A stretch of DNA of 64,000 bases from Bacteroidota bacterium (lineage in GTDB: Bacteria > Bacteroidota > Bacteroidia > Cytophagales > Cyclobacteriaceae), in assembly GCA_018267285.1 (NCBI GenBank), contig JAFDYU010000008.1:1-64000 (forward strand), given 5' to 3'. The translations under genes were made by a program, and so were the position numbers. Positions 51,608 to 60,042 of this stretch are shown here, piece by piece. The notes beneath the pieces are model-generated. The model had not been told where the DNA came from, searched no databases, and was given only the letters and a program-made list of their open reading frames with translations. The first letter of the stretch is position 1. Each line of letters begins with the position of its first letter.

Positions 51608-52856
51608 ATTTTTTTGTTAATGATTGAAGTTGATTAAGGTTTATGCGAATGTCTTGCTTCTCGGTTTCTGTCTTGGCCAGTGCATAAGCTTTTTCCAAAT
51701 TGAGCTTGGATTTTTCGTTGTCTATCCCTTTGTACAGTTCTCCCAGTAGAAGAAAATAAAAGTGGTTGTTTTCAAGCCTTAGTTTTTCCGCCTGAGTAAT
51801 CGCTTCTTCTCTGCCGTTAGCTTTGTATAGGGCATACGTTCTGTTAAGTGCCACACTGGGGGAATAATTGAGGATGAGCAACTGGTTATACAGTTGCAAA
51901 ATACTTTCCCATTTTTGGGGTATGTCGTCTTTGCTACAATGGTGAAATGCAATCTGTGCTTCCAGATGATAGGATGTTAATTCATCGCCTTGTGCTGAGA
52001 GATTCAGGTAGTGAATACCCCGGTTGATTAAATCTATGTTCCACAAAGTTTCGTTTTGTTTTTCGTAAAGAATAAAATCATTTTCTGTTGTCTGTCGAGC
52101 TTCAAACCGTGATGAATGAAAGCACATTAAGGCAATGAGTGCATTTACTTTTGGGAGATTTGTTGGGTTGTATTCGGCAAGCATCATGGCCATCCGCAGC
52201 GCTTCAGTGCACAAATCTTTTCTCAAAACCTGGTTTTGAGTTTTGGAGTAATATCCTTCGCTGAAGAGCAGGTAGAGGATGTGTAGTACATTGTCAACCC
52301 GAACAGCAATTTCATTTGCCGCTGGCATTTCCATTACTATTTTCTCTTCCCTTAATTTTTCTTTTGCACGGAACAATCTTTTGTTGATAGTTTCCTTGTT
52401 TGACAAAAATGCTTCAGCAATTTCATCAATACCAAATCCGCAAAGAATCCGCAATGCCAAGCCAATTTGCGCTTCGTTTGCAATGGCAGGATTGCAAACG
52501 GCAAATAGCATTTGCAACTGGCTGTCTTTAATATCTTGCTCTGAAAAGTTTATGTCGGGTTGCTGCAAAGCAATTTCTCCCTTCGATTTTATGTTCGGAA
52601 TTATTTTTTTGGTGAAAATTTTATTTCTTCTAAAATTGTAAAGGGTCTTTTGCTTAGCCACTGCGTACAGCCATGCCACAGGGTTGGGCGGAATGCCCTT
52701 CTGCTCCCAGGTTTCGGTGGCCTGTAAAAAAGTTTCGCTAACTATATCTTCGGCAATTTCAATATGTTCTAACCCAAAAAGGTTGCTGATGACGGCAACC
52801 ATCCTGGAAAATTCCTGGCGGTATAAATCCTTTAACGATATATTTTGTTCATCCAT
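51600..52856 (-). CDS. ECF42-type RNA polymerase sigma factor with C-terminal extension
   Basis: Extracytoplasmic-function sigma factor whose sigma2/sigma4 regions occupy about residues 10-180. NLFGLEHIEIAEDIVSETFLQATE is region 2; FGIDEIAEAFLSNKETINKRLFRAKEKLR is region 4. A long TPR-like tail (residues about 185-418) is typical of the ECF42/DUF6596 group. The start is at 52856 (MDEQNISLKDLYRQE) rather than 52874. No anti-sigma factor is seen. A DGPF protein gene lies immediately upstream, the classic ECF42 partner. It overlaps the RibD-C gene downstream. Confidence 0.93.
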   Translation of the reverse strand: MDEQNISLKDLYRQEFSRMVAVISNLFGLEHIEIAEDIVSETFLQATETWEQKGIPPNPVAWLYAVAKQKTLYNFRRNKIFTKKIIPNIKSKGEIALQQPDINFSEQDIKDSQLQMLFAVCNPAIANEAQIGLALRILCGFGIDEIAEAFLSNKETINKRLFRAKEKLREEKIVMEMPAANEIAVRVDNVLHILYLLFSEGYYSKTQNQVLRKDLCTEALRMAMMLAEYNPTNLPKVNALIALMCFHSSRFEARQTTENDFILYEKQNETLWNIDLINRGIHYLNLSAQGDELTSYHLEAQIAFHHCSKDDIPQKWESILQLYNQLLILNYSPSVALNRTYALYKANGREEAITQAEKLRLENNHFYFLLLGELYKGIDNEKSKLNLEKAYALAKTETEKQDIRINLNQLQSLTKKYE

Positions 52857-52913
52857 GTTGAAAGAAAACCCCACCCATGCCGGTGAGTGAGGTTTTGTAA
52901 TTGAAAAAATAGT

Positions 52914-53249
52914 TTATCCAAAGATAGGACGAATTTCAACGCTCCCGCCTTGCCCCAAGGCCGGGCACCCATGAGCTAATGTAGTAGCTTCTTCCAAGCT
53001 GTCGGCTTTCACGATGATGAAGCTTCCGAGCATTTCCCTTATCTCAACGAAAGGCCCATCTGTAATGATGCCCCCGGCTTTCAGCACTTTACCCGCAGTG
53101 GCAAGGCGTATTCCGTTGCCAGATAATTTTCCTTGAGCGGCAATGCTGCCCGACCAGTCCTGCCATTTTTTTGTAAGCGCCTGCATTTCTTCCTTTGAGG
53201 CTTTGCTATAGTCAAAACTTGGTTGACGAAATAGTAATGCAAATTCCAT
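52914..53249 (-). CDS. DGPF/YCII-family protein, ECF42 partner
   Basis: The frame opens at 53276; the family start is at 53249 (MEFALLFRQPSFDYS), giving 111 residues. It has the defining IITDGPFVEIREMLGSFIIV motif and ends with GCPALGQGGSVEIRPIF. YCII-related DGPF proteins are encoded beside ECF42 sigma factors and are thought to be targets or partners of them. The mechanism is unknown. It lies 57 bases before the sigma factor start and 27 bases after the AhpD-like gene. Confidence 0.9.
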   Translation of the reverse strand: MEFALLFRQPSFDYSKASKEEMQALTKKWQDWSGSIAAQGKLSGNGIRLATAGKVLKAGGIITDGPFVEIREMLGSFIIVKADSLEEATTLAHGCPALGQGGSVEIRPIFG

Positions 53250-53276
53250 TTGATTTTTTTGTTTTATGTTCAACAA

Positions 53277-53729
53277 TTAACCCCATTGACCAATTTGATA
53301 ACTGCCCACTATAGGTCGGAAGGCATGATTGATTTTTGTCCAAGTGTTCACACTAGTAATAGCCAAAGTTAAGTCTATAACTTCTTGTTCTGAGAAGTGC
53401 TTACTTGTTTCATCAAAAATTTCATCGGGTACATGGTTGGCGGTAACGGCTTCGGTGTAAGCAAGTGCAGCCCGTTCTTTGTTGGTGTAAAAAGGGGTTT
53501 CACGCCAGCCACTAAGAACAAAAATACGTTGTTCGGTTTCGCCATGTGCCCTGAGGTCTTTGGAGTGCATGTCCATGCAATACGCGCAATTGTTAATCTG
53601 TGCTACACGGTAACTGAGTAAATCCTGAAGATGCTTGTCTACCGATGATTTCATCAGATAACCACCAATTCCGTAAAGCGCTTTGAGGGCATTTCCTCCT
53701 TTTGTCACGATGTCAATTCTTTGTTCCAT
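53277..53729 (-). CDS. AhpD-like carboxymuconolactone decarboxylase-family protein
   Basis: Alkylhydroperoxidase-type fold. The 150-residue protein has Cys-x2-Cys and His in NNCAYCMDMHSKDLRA, the redox centre of AhpD-like proteins, with RAALAYTEAVTANHVPDE before a second helical half. It probably reduces peroxides with an unknown electron donor. It is the first gene of the operon with DGPF, the ECF42-type sigma factor and a RibD-C reductase. The 181-base upstream gap (53730-53910) is AT-rich and carries no gene. Confidence 0.88.
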   Translation of the reverse strand: MEQRIDIVTKGGNALKALYGIGGYLMKSSVDKHLQDLLSYRVAQINNCAYCMDMHSKDLRAHGETEQRIFVLSGWRETPFYTNKERAALAYTEAVTANHVPDEIFDETSKHFSEQEVIDLTLAITSVNTWTKINHAFRPIVGSYQIGQWG

Positions 53730-53910
53730 TTCAGTCTTGTTTAATTTTTATGATTTGAATTACACAGCGATAATGACCGGGAAGGTTAAAATTGGACACC
53801 ATGTGAAAAAAATATTTAAAACTTTATTTTTTTAAAGCGGTAAGCCTTGGCCCTATCTGCTGCGACCTGTAACAAAAGGGTTATCTAATAAAAGAATACC
53901 ACAGTGGCCG

Positions 53911-54333
53911 TTAGCCCAATGTCTTTTCAATCTCCTCTAATGCTTGCATAATATTTTTGTCGTTTCTACTCCAATAGTCAGTAATTTTCCCGCCATTCAA
54001 ATGAAAAATCTCAAGCCCTTGAATTGTAATTTCTTTTCCAGTTGCTTTATGTCCTAAAATATTTTTTGAATGAAGAGCATGAAGATTTCTCCTAACCGCA
54101 ACCGAATTGTTCTCGGCAATCATTTCAGTAATTTCAATTTCGAAATTCGAAAAGCCTTCATGCATTATCTGTGCAAATTTTATTAGTCCGGTTATGTCGT
54201 TAGGAAAGTTGTCGGGTGCGGTATGATTTTTAAAACTGTCTCCCACTATCTGTTTTGTTACATCAATATTTCCTTGTTGAATAAATTCATTAAGGAATCT
54301 AAGAACTATTTTTTTATTTTCAGTTGTTGTCAT
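53911..54333 (-). CDS. SnoaL-like ester cyclase-family protein
   Basis: NTF2-like fold of about 140 residues. Patterns VLRFLNEFIQQGNIDVTKQIVGDSFKNH, MHEGFSNFEIEITEMIAENNSVAVR and GKEITIQGLEIFHLNGGKITDYWSRND are typical of SnoaL-like/ester cyclase proteins. The enzyme activity is unknown and many members bind small hydrophobic molecules. It is on the minus strand 71 bases after the SRPBCC gene, which may place the two in one transcript. Confidence 0.85.
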   Translation of the reverse strand: MTTTENKKIVLRFLNEFIQQGNIDVTKQIVGDSFKNHTAPDNFPNDITGLIKFAQIMHEGFSNFEIEITEMIAENNSVAVRRNLHALHSKNILGHKATGKEITIQGLEIFHLNGGKITDYWSRNDKNIMQALEEIEKTLG

Positions 54334-54404
54334 AATTGGTTTTTGAAATATCCAAAGAAAGTTTTCTCCTTCTACAGTAGAAACCGTTCAATCGCTCGTT
54401 GTTT

Positions 54405-54827
54405 TCAATTTGTTTCGGCTAATTGTTTTAACATTTTCAAAATGGGGTTATCTTCACCTTGAACTTCTTCTTGAACTGAATTTGGCCTGTTGTCTTCTTG
54501 TACAATTTCAAGGTTGGTTTGTCCGTTTTGTTCTGTCAAAGTATAAACCATTTCAAAATAATTTTCTGGTTTATCTTCAAGATCAGGCCTTGGAGCAAAT
54601 AATGAATAACGAAGTTTCGTATTTGGCGTAAATTCTAAAACAGTTCCCCATTGTTCAAATATTTTGCCTTCCCACTCGGTTACGAATTTTATTTTGCTGC
54701 CGATACCCCAACTTGTCTGCAAGTTGCTTCCATATTGCCATTGTTTTACTAATTCAGGTTTCGTTAGTGTGTCCCAAACCTTTTGCAGTGACGCATTTAT
54801 TGTTACTCTAGAAATATTTGTTGCCAT
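54405..54827 (-). CDS. SRPBCC/AHSA1-domain protein
   Basis: START-like ligand-binding fold. The 140-residue protein begins MATNISRVTINASLQKVWDTLTKPELVKQWQYG and continues KIKFVTEWEGKIFEQWGTVLEF, the AHSA1 pattern. Ligand and partner are unknown. The start codon region shares a 21-base exact match with sequence at 59869-59889 in front of the outer-membrane barrel gene, so the start segment MATNI may have been copied. Confidence 0.86.
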   Translation of the reverse strand: MATNISRVTINASLQKVWDTLTKPELVKQWQYGSNLQTSWGIGSKIKFVTEWEGKIFEQWGTVLEFTPNTKLRYSLFAPRPDLEDKPENYFEMVYTLTEQNGQTNLEIVQEDNRPNSVQEEVQGEDNPILKMLKQLAETN

Positions 54828-54833
54828 TATTTT
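54813..54833. repeat. First copy of a 21-base repeat over a start codon
   Basis: The sequence AATATTTGTTGCCATTATTT plus a final T is identical to 59869-59889. Similarity continues weakly for about 12 bases beyond. On the minus strand it carries the MATNI start of the SRPBCC gene. Confidence 0.7.
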
Positions 54834-55002
54834 TTGTTATTTTAATAAACTGATGTTACGCAAACCACATAGTTTGGTTGCCAGGTTGACCTGATTTAGG
54901 TACACTAATTCGCCTTCGAGTGTACTTAAAATCTGATCAGGACGCAAACGTTTGTAGAGGGGCTGGCGTTCAGTCCGCTTTCGTTAGTAATCGCATGGTT
55001 TT

Positions 55003-56055
55003 CTATTTCCCTCCGTAATCACTTTTTCGATCTCGCCAAATAGAATGAGGATGATTCGTACCCGGAAAATCACGACTGGGTTGAGCGGAATATTCGATCC
55101 AAAGACTCGGACCGTCTAAGCGAATGTAATCGCTGGCTTGATTCATCGTTCCACTTCCCGAATACGCAATGAAAGTATCTTCTATCTCATCGATGTATTT
55201 TTTCATGAATTGATTTGCCGTTTCCGTGTTGAGGTCGTTTACATACAGTCCTATTGCCAAAATTATTTTTTCAATTTCATCTTTATTCAAATTACCGATA
55301 CGGATTCCTTGCTTTGTTGTGGGAAATGAATCGTCTTCACCCGGACCTAAAAGAATGTCATCGGGGGAAGAAATTTTTGCTGCTTTCTTTTCTTCGCTGT
55401 TGAGCAAATTGATTATATCCGCGAAGGCTTCGCGCTCTTGCGCGAGCGGTTGATAAACATGACCGTTGTTATGGACAGGGGCAATGGGTTCAACACCTCG
55501 GAACGAAGGAGTTGCTCCGATCAACTTTCCTTTATCATATGTATTGGCGAATGCAAAGTGATGGCCGCCAAACATCAATTCCCAAAGTTGTGTTGTGCTC
55601 GGCTTACCGAGAAAGACCACCACATAGTAATTTGAACCAAATGTATTTGTCTTATTAGTTTGTTGGCCGAAATAAGTATCTACTGCCAGATTCCCTTCCA
55701 TCTCATCAAAACCTTCGTTGGGCTTACCCTCCGCTAATACCGAAGCCATAAGTGCTTTGAAAGCGGAAAGTTGGGTTGCCGTAAGCGAACCTAAGTTCAA
55801 CCCCACCCGGCTTGGCCGCGCAAATGCCTGAGGAAAATTTGACCAACGTTTTGCATCTCCTTTAGAATACGCTAACTGCACCAAAGCCAGTTGTTCTTTG
55901 TTAAGAGTAGCTTTAAAAGCCTCTGCAAAACAAACAACCTTTGAAAGCCCCGATTCCCCCGAACAATCTTTTGAAACAGGAGCATTAGACTGGCAGGCAA
56001 CATGAATGGGCTCGGCAAACATTGTTGCTATAAAGAAGATTAAAATTTTTTTCAT
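55003..56055 (-). CDS. Secreted DUF3500-like protein
   Basis: The signal peptide MKKILIFFIATMFAEPIHVAC starts at the ATG at 56055; the frame is open from 56079. The mature part resembles DUF3500: GSNYYVVVFLGKPSTTQLWELMFGGHHFAFANTYD, with HH and later GVEPIAPVHNNGHVYQPLAQE. It ends with a YIRLDGPSLWIEYSAQPSRDFPGTNHPHSIWRD segment. Function is unknown. It is a single gene with AT-rich flanks (about 117 bases upstream). Confidence 0.82.
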   Translation of the reverse strand: MKKILIFFIATMFAEPIHVACQSNAPVSKDCSGESGLSKVVCFAEAFKATLNKEQLALVQLAYSKGDAKRWSNFPQAFARPSRVGLNLGSLTATQLSAFKALMASVLAEGKPNEGFDEMEGNLAVDTYFGQQTNKTNTFGSNYYVVVFLGKPSTTQLWELMFGGHHFAFANTYDKGKLIGATPSFRGVEPIAPVHNNGHVYQPLAQEREAFADIINLLNSEEKKAAKISSPDDILLGPGEDDSFPTTKQGIRIGNLNKDEIEKIILAIGLYVNDLNTETANQFMKKYIDEIEDTFIAYSGSGTMNQASDYIRLDGPSLWIEYSAQPSRDFPGTNHPHSIWRDRKSDYGGK

Positions 56056-56172
56056 GCTGTTGATTTGTAGATTAGACAATTTTCATTTACTAACGTTGCA
56101 AAATATCTGAATCAATTTTGAAGAGATTCTGAATTTAATAGCTGGGGGCTCTCTTTATTGAAACCGGGCTCT

Positions 56173-56915
56173 CTATTGGTCCTTGTGATTGTACAGGCTA
56201 AATAAATGTGACATATCTTCGTGAGCGGCTAAACCAAGTAAATTTCCAAACATATATTTTAGATCAAACTCTTGGTCGTAGCCTTTGTTTTGAAATACTT
56301 CAAATTCAGGCACAACATGACAAGTATTTAAATACGAAGCTTCTCCTTCAATGCGCATCAAAATGCTACTGTCCTGTTCATTTTCATATATGAAAACATT
56401 CATATTGGCCCCCTGTTCCAACAATTTTTTTGTCTCCATAAAATCAAAACATTCTGCGCGGTTATGTAATCGTAAGTCAATTTCCCAAAATCCTTTATTT
56501 AAGAAATTAGACATTGACTCCCACGACACTTCATCATATATTTTTGGATCATCGCAATGGAAATATTCATAATATTGATTGTATTCCATATTGCGTAGCA
56601 AGTTTTGATGACCATATTCTGTACGCCAAAAATCCAACATACGCCTTGTTCTTTCTCTATTCTTTTTGACGAGTAGTATTGTTTCTTCTATCCACCCATC
56701 ACCTTTCCATAGGTTTGATTGAAAAAAGTCAAGTTTATCAAATCAAAGGATACCGTATCATCTATCAAAAAATTATTTTTCTTCGCATACGTTTCGGGAT
56801 GCCGATTTTTAAATTCGATTACCTTTTCTAAGTCGTTGAAAAAAACGGCAAGAAACAATTCCTCCAACTTTTTGTTTTCGGTTTCCGTTGTTATGTTTCC
56901 CAACTGACTTGCCAT
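56173..56915 (-). pseudogene. Frameshifted ankyrin-type hypothetical protein
   Basis: The 5' part (56915 to 56688) encodes LEELFLAVFFNDLEKVIEFKNRHPETYAK, an ankyrin-like helix pair, and stops at 56688-56690. The 3' part (56640 to 56173, open on its strand up to about 56720) continues KGDGWIEETILLVKKNRERTRRMLDFWRTEYG and ends with a helical domain. A one-base shift near a six-base A/T run (about 56712) restores one frame of about 247 residues. It resembles a Bacteroidota hypothetical family with the FWRTEYG and EYFHCDDP segments, as I recall it. It may be a pseudogene or an assembly error. Confidence 0.7.
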
Positions 56916-57082
56916 AGTTTAGAGCTTGTTAAAAATGGCCATCTGTCATGACAAGCGCGATCTTTTTAATACCTACACCGAGCACCGTAAAAAACCAGAT
57001 ACTGTTATCGATGATTCAAATTTATCATATTGTGGTATTCGTTGATAACACCGACCACGGGCAAATTAAAGGTAAACGCCAC

Positions 57083-58387
57083 CTACTTTTCCTTCTCATA
57101 CCATCGACTCATCGTAGATTTAATACTGTCAAGCAGAAAGTCTAATCTTATATTCTTTGCAATAACCTTACCATTGGGTTCTATAAGGATGGTAGTAGGG
57201 TACGATGCAATACTATAATCTTTTACGATGGGGGAATCCTCGCTTACCAAAGCCTGTTTCCATGGTAATGGTTCTTTCGATAGGTACTTCTCAAGCGCTT
57301 CGAAGTCATCAACCGCAACTCCAACAAAATCTATTTTAGTTTTGTCAAGTTGGTTATATACTGATTTAAGCTGAGGAAATTCATGCCGGCAAGGCGCACA
57401 CCAACTTCCCCAAAAATTAAGTAAAAGAAATTTCCCGGCATACTGGCTCAAGCTAATCTCTTTTGTTGATTTAAATTCTTGAAGTCTAAACTTAGGTGCA
57501 TTTAACTGAACTTGCCCAGAGAAAACCAAAGAATCGTTCGGAATAGTCTTCAGGAGAAGCAGTTCCTTATCAAGGTTTACGCCTACAATTTGAAATCTAT
57601 TTGAGTTAATCGAAAAGAATTGATTCATTTTGTAAGGGCCTATTCCACGGTCTCCTTCAAAACAAATAGCTACCTGATCAAAATCCAGCGATCCAAAATT
57701 AGCAGAACTGACATCTATCCTTTTATTTTCAATGGTTGCTTCTCCATGAACCGGTATGTTTACCATGATGCTGCCTTTATGCTGAAGTACTAATACAGGG
57801 GCGATTAAGTTGATTGTTTTACTGTTTCGATACGCTTGATATGTTACTTGTTGTTTATTTTTAGTATCGAGAAGGGAATCCAGTTTTTGAAGATTCAGCT
57901 CTGCCGGTGCCACTTCTTCCTCATCGGAAAAATCCAAATTATTATTGGCATCCAACTTATATCGTATTTCTCCATCGGGGGTTTTGCCATAAATTATATT
58001 TACAAAACAATGTATGGGATCGGATGAATAGGCGTGGCCGGAATGCGAATAACCGGGGTCAAAAAATTCCTTTACTGTTTCCTCAGAAACAAGACCCTGT
58101 CGAAAATTTTGATAGGCGAATTGCCGAAAATCAAAAAAAATTTGGCGCTTAGTAATTTGGTTCCACGAATCTGGAATACCTGTAATGGGGCTTTCGGTCC
58201 TTGCCCAATCAGGGGCTATACTGTGCCATCCTAATACCCGAAAGCCAATGTTGGGTTTTTTAAAAGATCCATACCCATCTTGAAACCTGATTGGTAATTG
58301 AACAAGCCTTGATTTATTTTCTATACGTCCTGAAAAATTGAGGACAGAAAACGAAAGAAGTAACAAAAGGAATACTGGTGTTTTCAT
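57083..58387 (-). CDS. TlpA-like thioredoxin-family protein with N-terminal extension
   Basis: Exported thiol-disulfide oxidoreductase. The start is at 58387 (MKTPVFLLLLLSFSVLNFSG); the frame opens at 58402. The first 290 residues form an uncharacterised beta-rich domain. The last 140 are a TlpA/AhpC-TSA-type thioredoxin domain with FWGSWCAPCRHEFPQLKSVY (Cys-Ala-Pro-Cys). It includes DFVGVAVDDFEALEKYL and SYPTTILIEPNGKVI. It probably keeps cysteines reduced in the periplasm. Upstream lies a gene remnant at 58411-58542. Confidence 0.85.
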   Translation of the reverse strand: MKTPVFLLLLLSFSVLNFSGRIENKSRLVQLPIRFQDGYGSFKKPNIGFRVLGWHSIAPDWARTESPITGIPDSWNQITKRQIFFDFRQFAYQNFRQGLVSEETVKEFFDPGYSHSGHAYSSDPIHCFVNIIYGKTPDGEIRYKLDANNNLDFSDEEEVAPAELNLQKLDSLLDTKNKQQVTYQAYRNSKTINLIAPVLVLQHKGSIMVNIPVHGEATIENKRIDVSSANFGSLDFDQVAICFEGDRGIGPYKMNQFFSINSNRFQIVGVNLDKELLLLKTIPNDSLVFSGQVQLNAPKFRLQEFKSTKEISLSQYAGKFLLLNFWGSWCAPCRHEFPQLKSVYNQLDKTKIDFVGVAVDDFEALEKYLSKEPLPWKQALVSEDSPIVKDYSIASYPTTILIEPNGKVIAKNIRLDFLLDSIKSTMSRWYEKEK

Positions 58388-58410
58388 TTTTAATGAACTC
58401 AAATCATTTT

Positions 58411-58542
58411 CTAATTAGCTTCTATATAAGACTGCATAGCCTCCAATTCTTTTTTAATATTTAGAGCAGTCAATGAAATCACCTTTGAAACAATCTCACC
58501 CTCAACATAATAAATCTTAGATTCCACTGCCAGTGGTAGGTG
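58411..58542 (-). pseudogene. Short coding remnant, C-terminal-like
   Basis: A 43-codon open stretch without a good start reads AVESKIYYVEGEIVSKVISL followed by TALNIKKELEAMQSYIEAN and a stop. It looks like the C-terminus of a longer protein because it begins after an in-frame stop. The rest of the 236-base gap (58403-58638) holds no other coding signal. It could be a remnant of the region's rearrangement; chance cannot be excluded. Confidence 0.35.
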
Positions 58543-58638
58543 TTATCACCGCACCACGCATTCACTTAATTGCGTATTGTCCCTCTGTTGCTGATTGAAG
58601 TTAATAAAAAATTACAGAAAGCTCCCTCTGGATTGTTA

Positions 58639-59862
58639 TTAAAACAGAGAATATCCAAATACTAATGTCATTGTTTTACAGTCAGATCCCCAAAACGAAT
58701 AGCCTCCTAATATATTCCTGCTTACACCGTATCTCATTTCAATACTATAAGTGTCATTAAATTTGTAACCAACACCCATGGCTATATAGGGTTTCGATTT
58801 AATTTCTAATGAAGAAAGGACTGAATTATCTCGTCTTGAAAATTCAACCGTTGAATTACGAGCAAAATCTATAACGTAAGAAAGGTTTGCAAAAAGTTTT
58901 GATTTATCATTTAAATAAAAATAGTGTCGTACGCCTAATGGCAACACAATTGATTTGTAATCAACTTTTGAAACAAGAATTCCGCCAGAAACATAGCTTG
59001 CATTTTTTGATTGTTCTGATTTATAGTATTGGTAAGTTGGTTCTAAAATTAGACTCCATTTATTTTTATTAAACGGTAAAATAAACTCAGCCTCAATCCC
59101 AAACCTGACTGCAACATTACTACCAAAATCAGTAGATTCTGAACCCGTTATTAAATCTTGTATTTTTAAACTGCTATAATTTAATCCTGGCCTTATAGTT
59201 AAATTAAATAAATCCTTCTTTTGTTTTGATTCATAGTTGATATAATTATAACCTGTACAAGTATAATATTTAGCAAACAATCGTTCTAAGTCTTTTTCAG
59301 CATATCTGAGATGCTTTATATCACTTATATCAATTTCTTTGCACTTCAACTTAACGAAAAGTTCCTGTTTAAAAGAATTGTTTTCTGCAATTTTATGGTC
59401 AGTTAAATATTTTTTATACACTAATGGATTTATTTCTGAATCGTTTAGTTTATAAAAAAATCGAGTCAAATTACTGTCAACATATTGAAATAATGATGCC
59501 TGTCCTTCAATGAGCACCTTTAAAAAAAGCAATTCTTCCTTAAAGCTGGGATTTCTTTCAGAACTCATTTTATCTATCTGGTCGCTGGACCTGTCTATAT
59601 TGACCTTAACTCTGATATATTTTGAAACATTATTAATTCCAAATTCCTTTACCTTCTGAATATTGGCTACCAGCACTGGCTCATTTTCGGTGAGCTTATA
59701 TTCGAATCCCAGAGGATTATTTTTCCAATCGACATTTTTTATTAGACATTCATTTTTTTTGTTTGATTCATCTATAAAATAGCCATTTTCAAATATAATT
59801 TGAGAATATGATTCAGGGCATGAAATGATAATCAATGCAGTTACAATTATTTGTTTTCTCAT
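58639..59862 (-). CDS. Predicted outer-membrane beta-barrel protein
   Basis: The signal peptide MRKQIIVTALIIISCPESYS starts at the ATG at 59862; a longer in-frame start at 59883 (MATNIEH) exists. The N-terminal half (about 20-210) is mixed alpha/beta and unrecognised. From RPGLNYSSLKIQDLITGSE onward there are alternating hydrophobic strands: VRFGIEAEFILPFNKNKW, WSLILEPTYQYYKSEQ and LFANLSYVIDFARNS. It ends with the aromatic VFGYSLF, as in PorT/OmpA-barrel-like proteins. The function is unknown. A 21-base sequence at its start is repeated in front of the SRPBCC gene. Confidence 0.75.
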   Translation of the reverse strand: MRKQIIVTALIIISCPESYSQIIFENGYFIDESNKKNECLIKNVDWKNNPLGFEYKLTENEPVLVANIQKVKEFGINNVSKYIRVKVNIDRSSDQIDKMSSERNPSFKEELLFLKVLIEGQASLFQYVDSNLTRFFYKLNDSEINPLVYKKYLTDHKIAENNSFKQELFVKLKCKEIDISDIKHLRYAEKDLERLFAKYYTCTGYNYINYESKQKKDLFNLTIRPGLNYSSLKIQDLITGSESTDFGSNVAVRFGIEAEFILPFNKNKWSLILEPTYQYYKSEQSKNASYVSGGILVSKVDYKSIVLPLGVRHYFYLNDKSKLFANLSYVIDFARNSTVEFSRRDNSVLSSLEIKSKPYIAMGVGYKFNDTYSIEMRYGVSRNILGGYSFWGSDCKTMTLVFGYSLF

Positions 59863-59868
59863 ATGCTC

Positions 59869-59889
59869 AATATTTGTTGCCATTATTTT
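59869..59889. repeat. Second copy of the 21-base repeat over a start codon
   Basis: Identical to 54813-54833. On the minus strand it includes the MATNI start codon in frame with the outer-membrane barrel gene. The shared stretch is 21 bases exact with further partial identity, unlikely by chance beside two start codons. Confidence 0.7.
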
Positions 59890-60042
59890 GTCGTTATTTT
59901 ATAAAAGTTGTTCATGCTACTGTCGGCCACATTTAATGTAATCAGAAACGCATGAACCTGTCTTTGATCTTCCGCACTATTTGCAATGACTTTTTTTTCT
60001 TTCAATCTACACACAAAAATTCCGCAAACACATATTTCCTTA

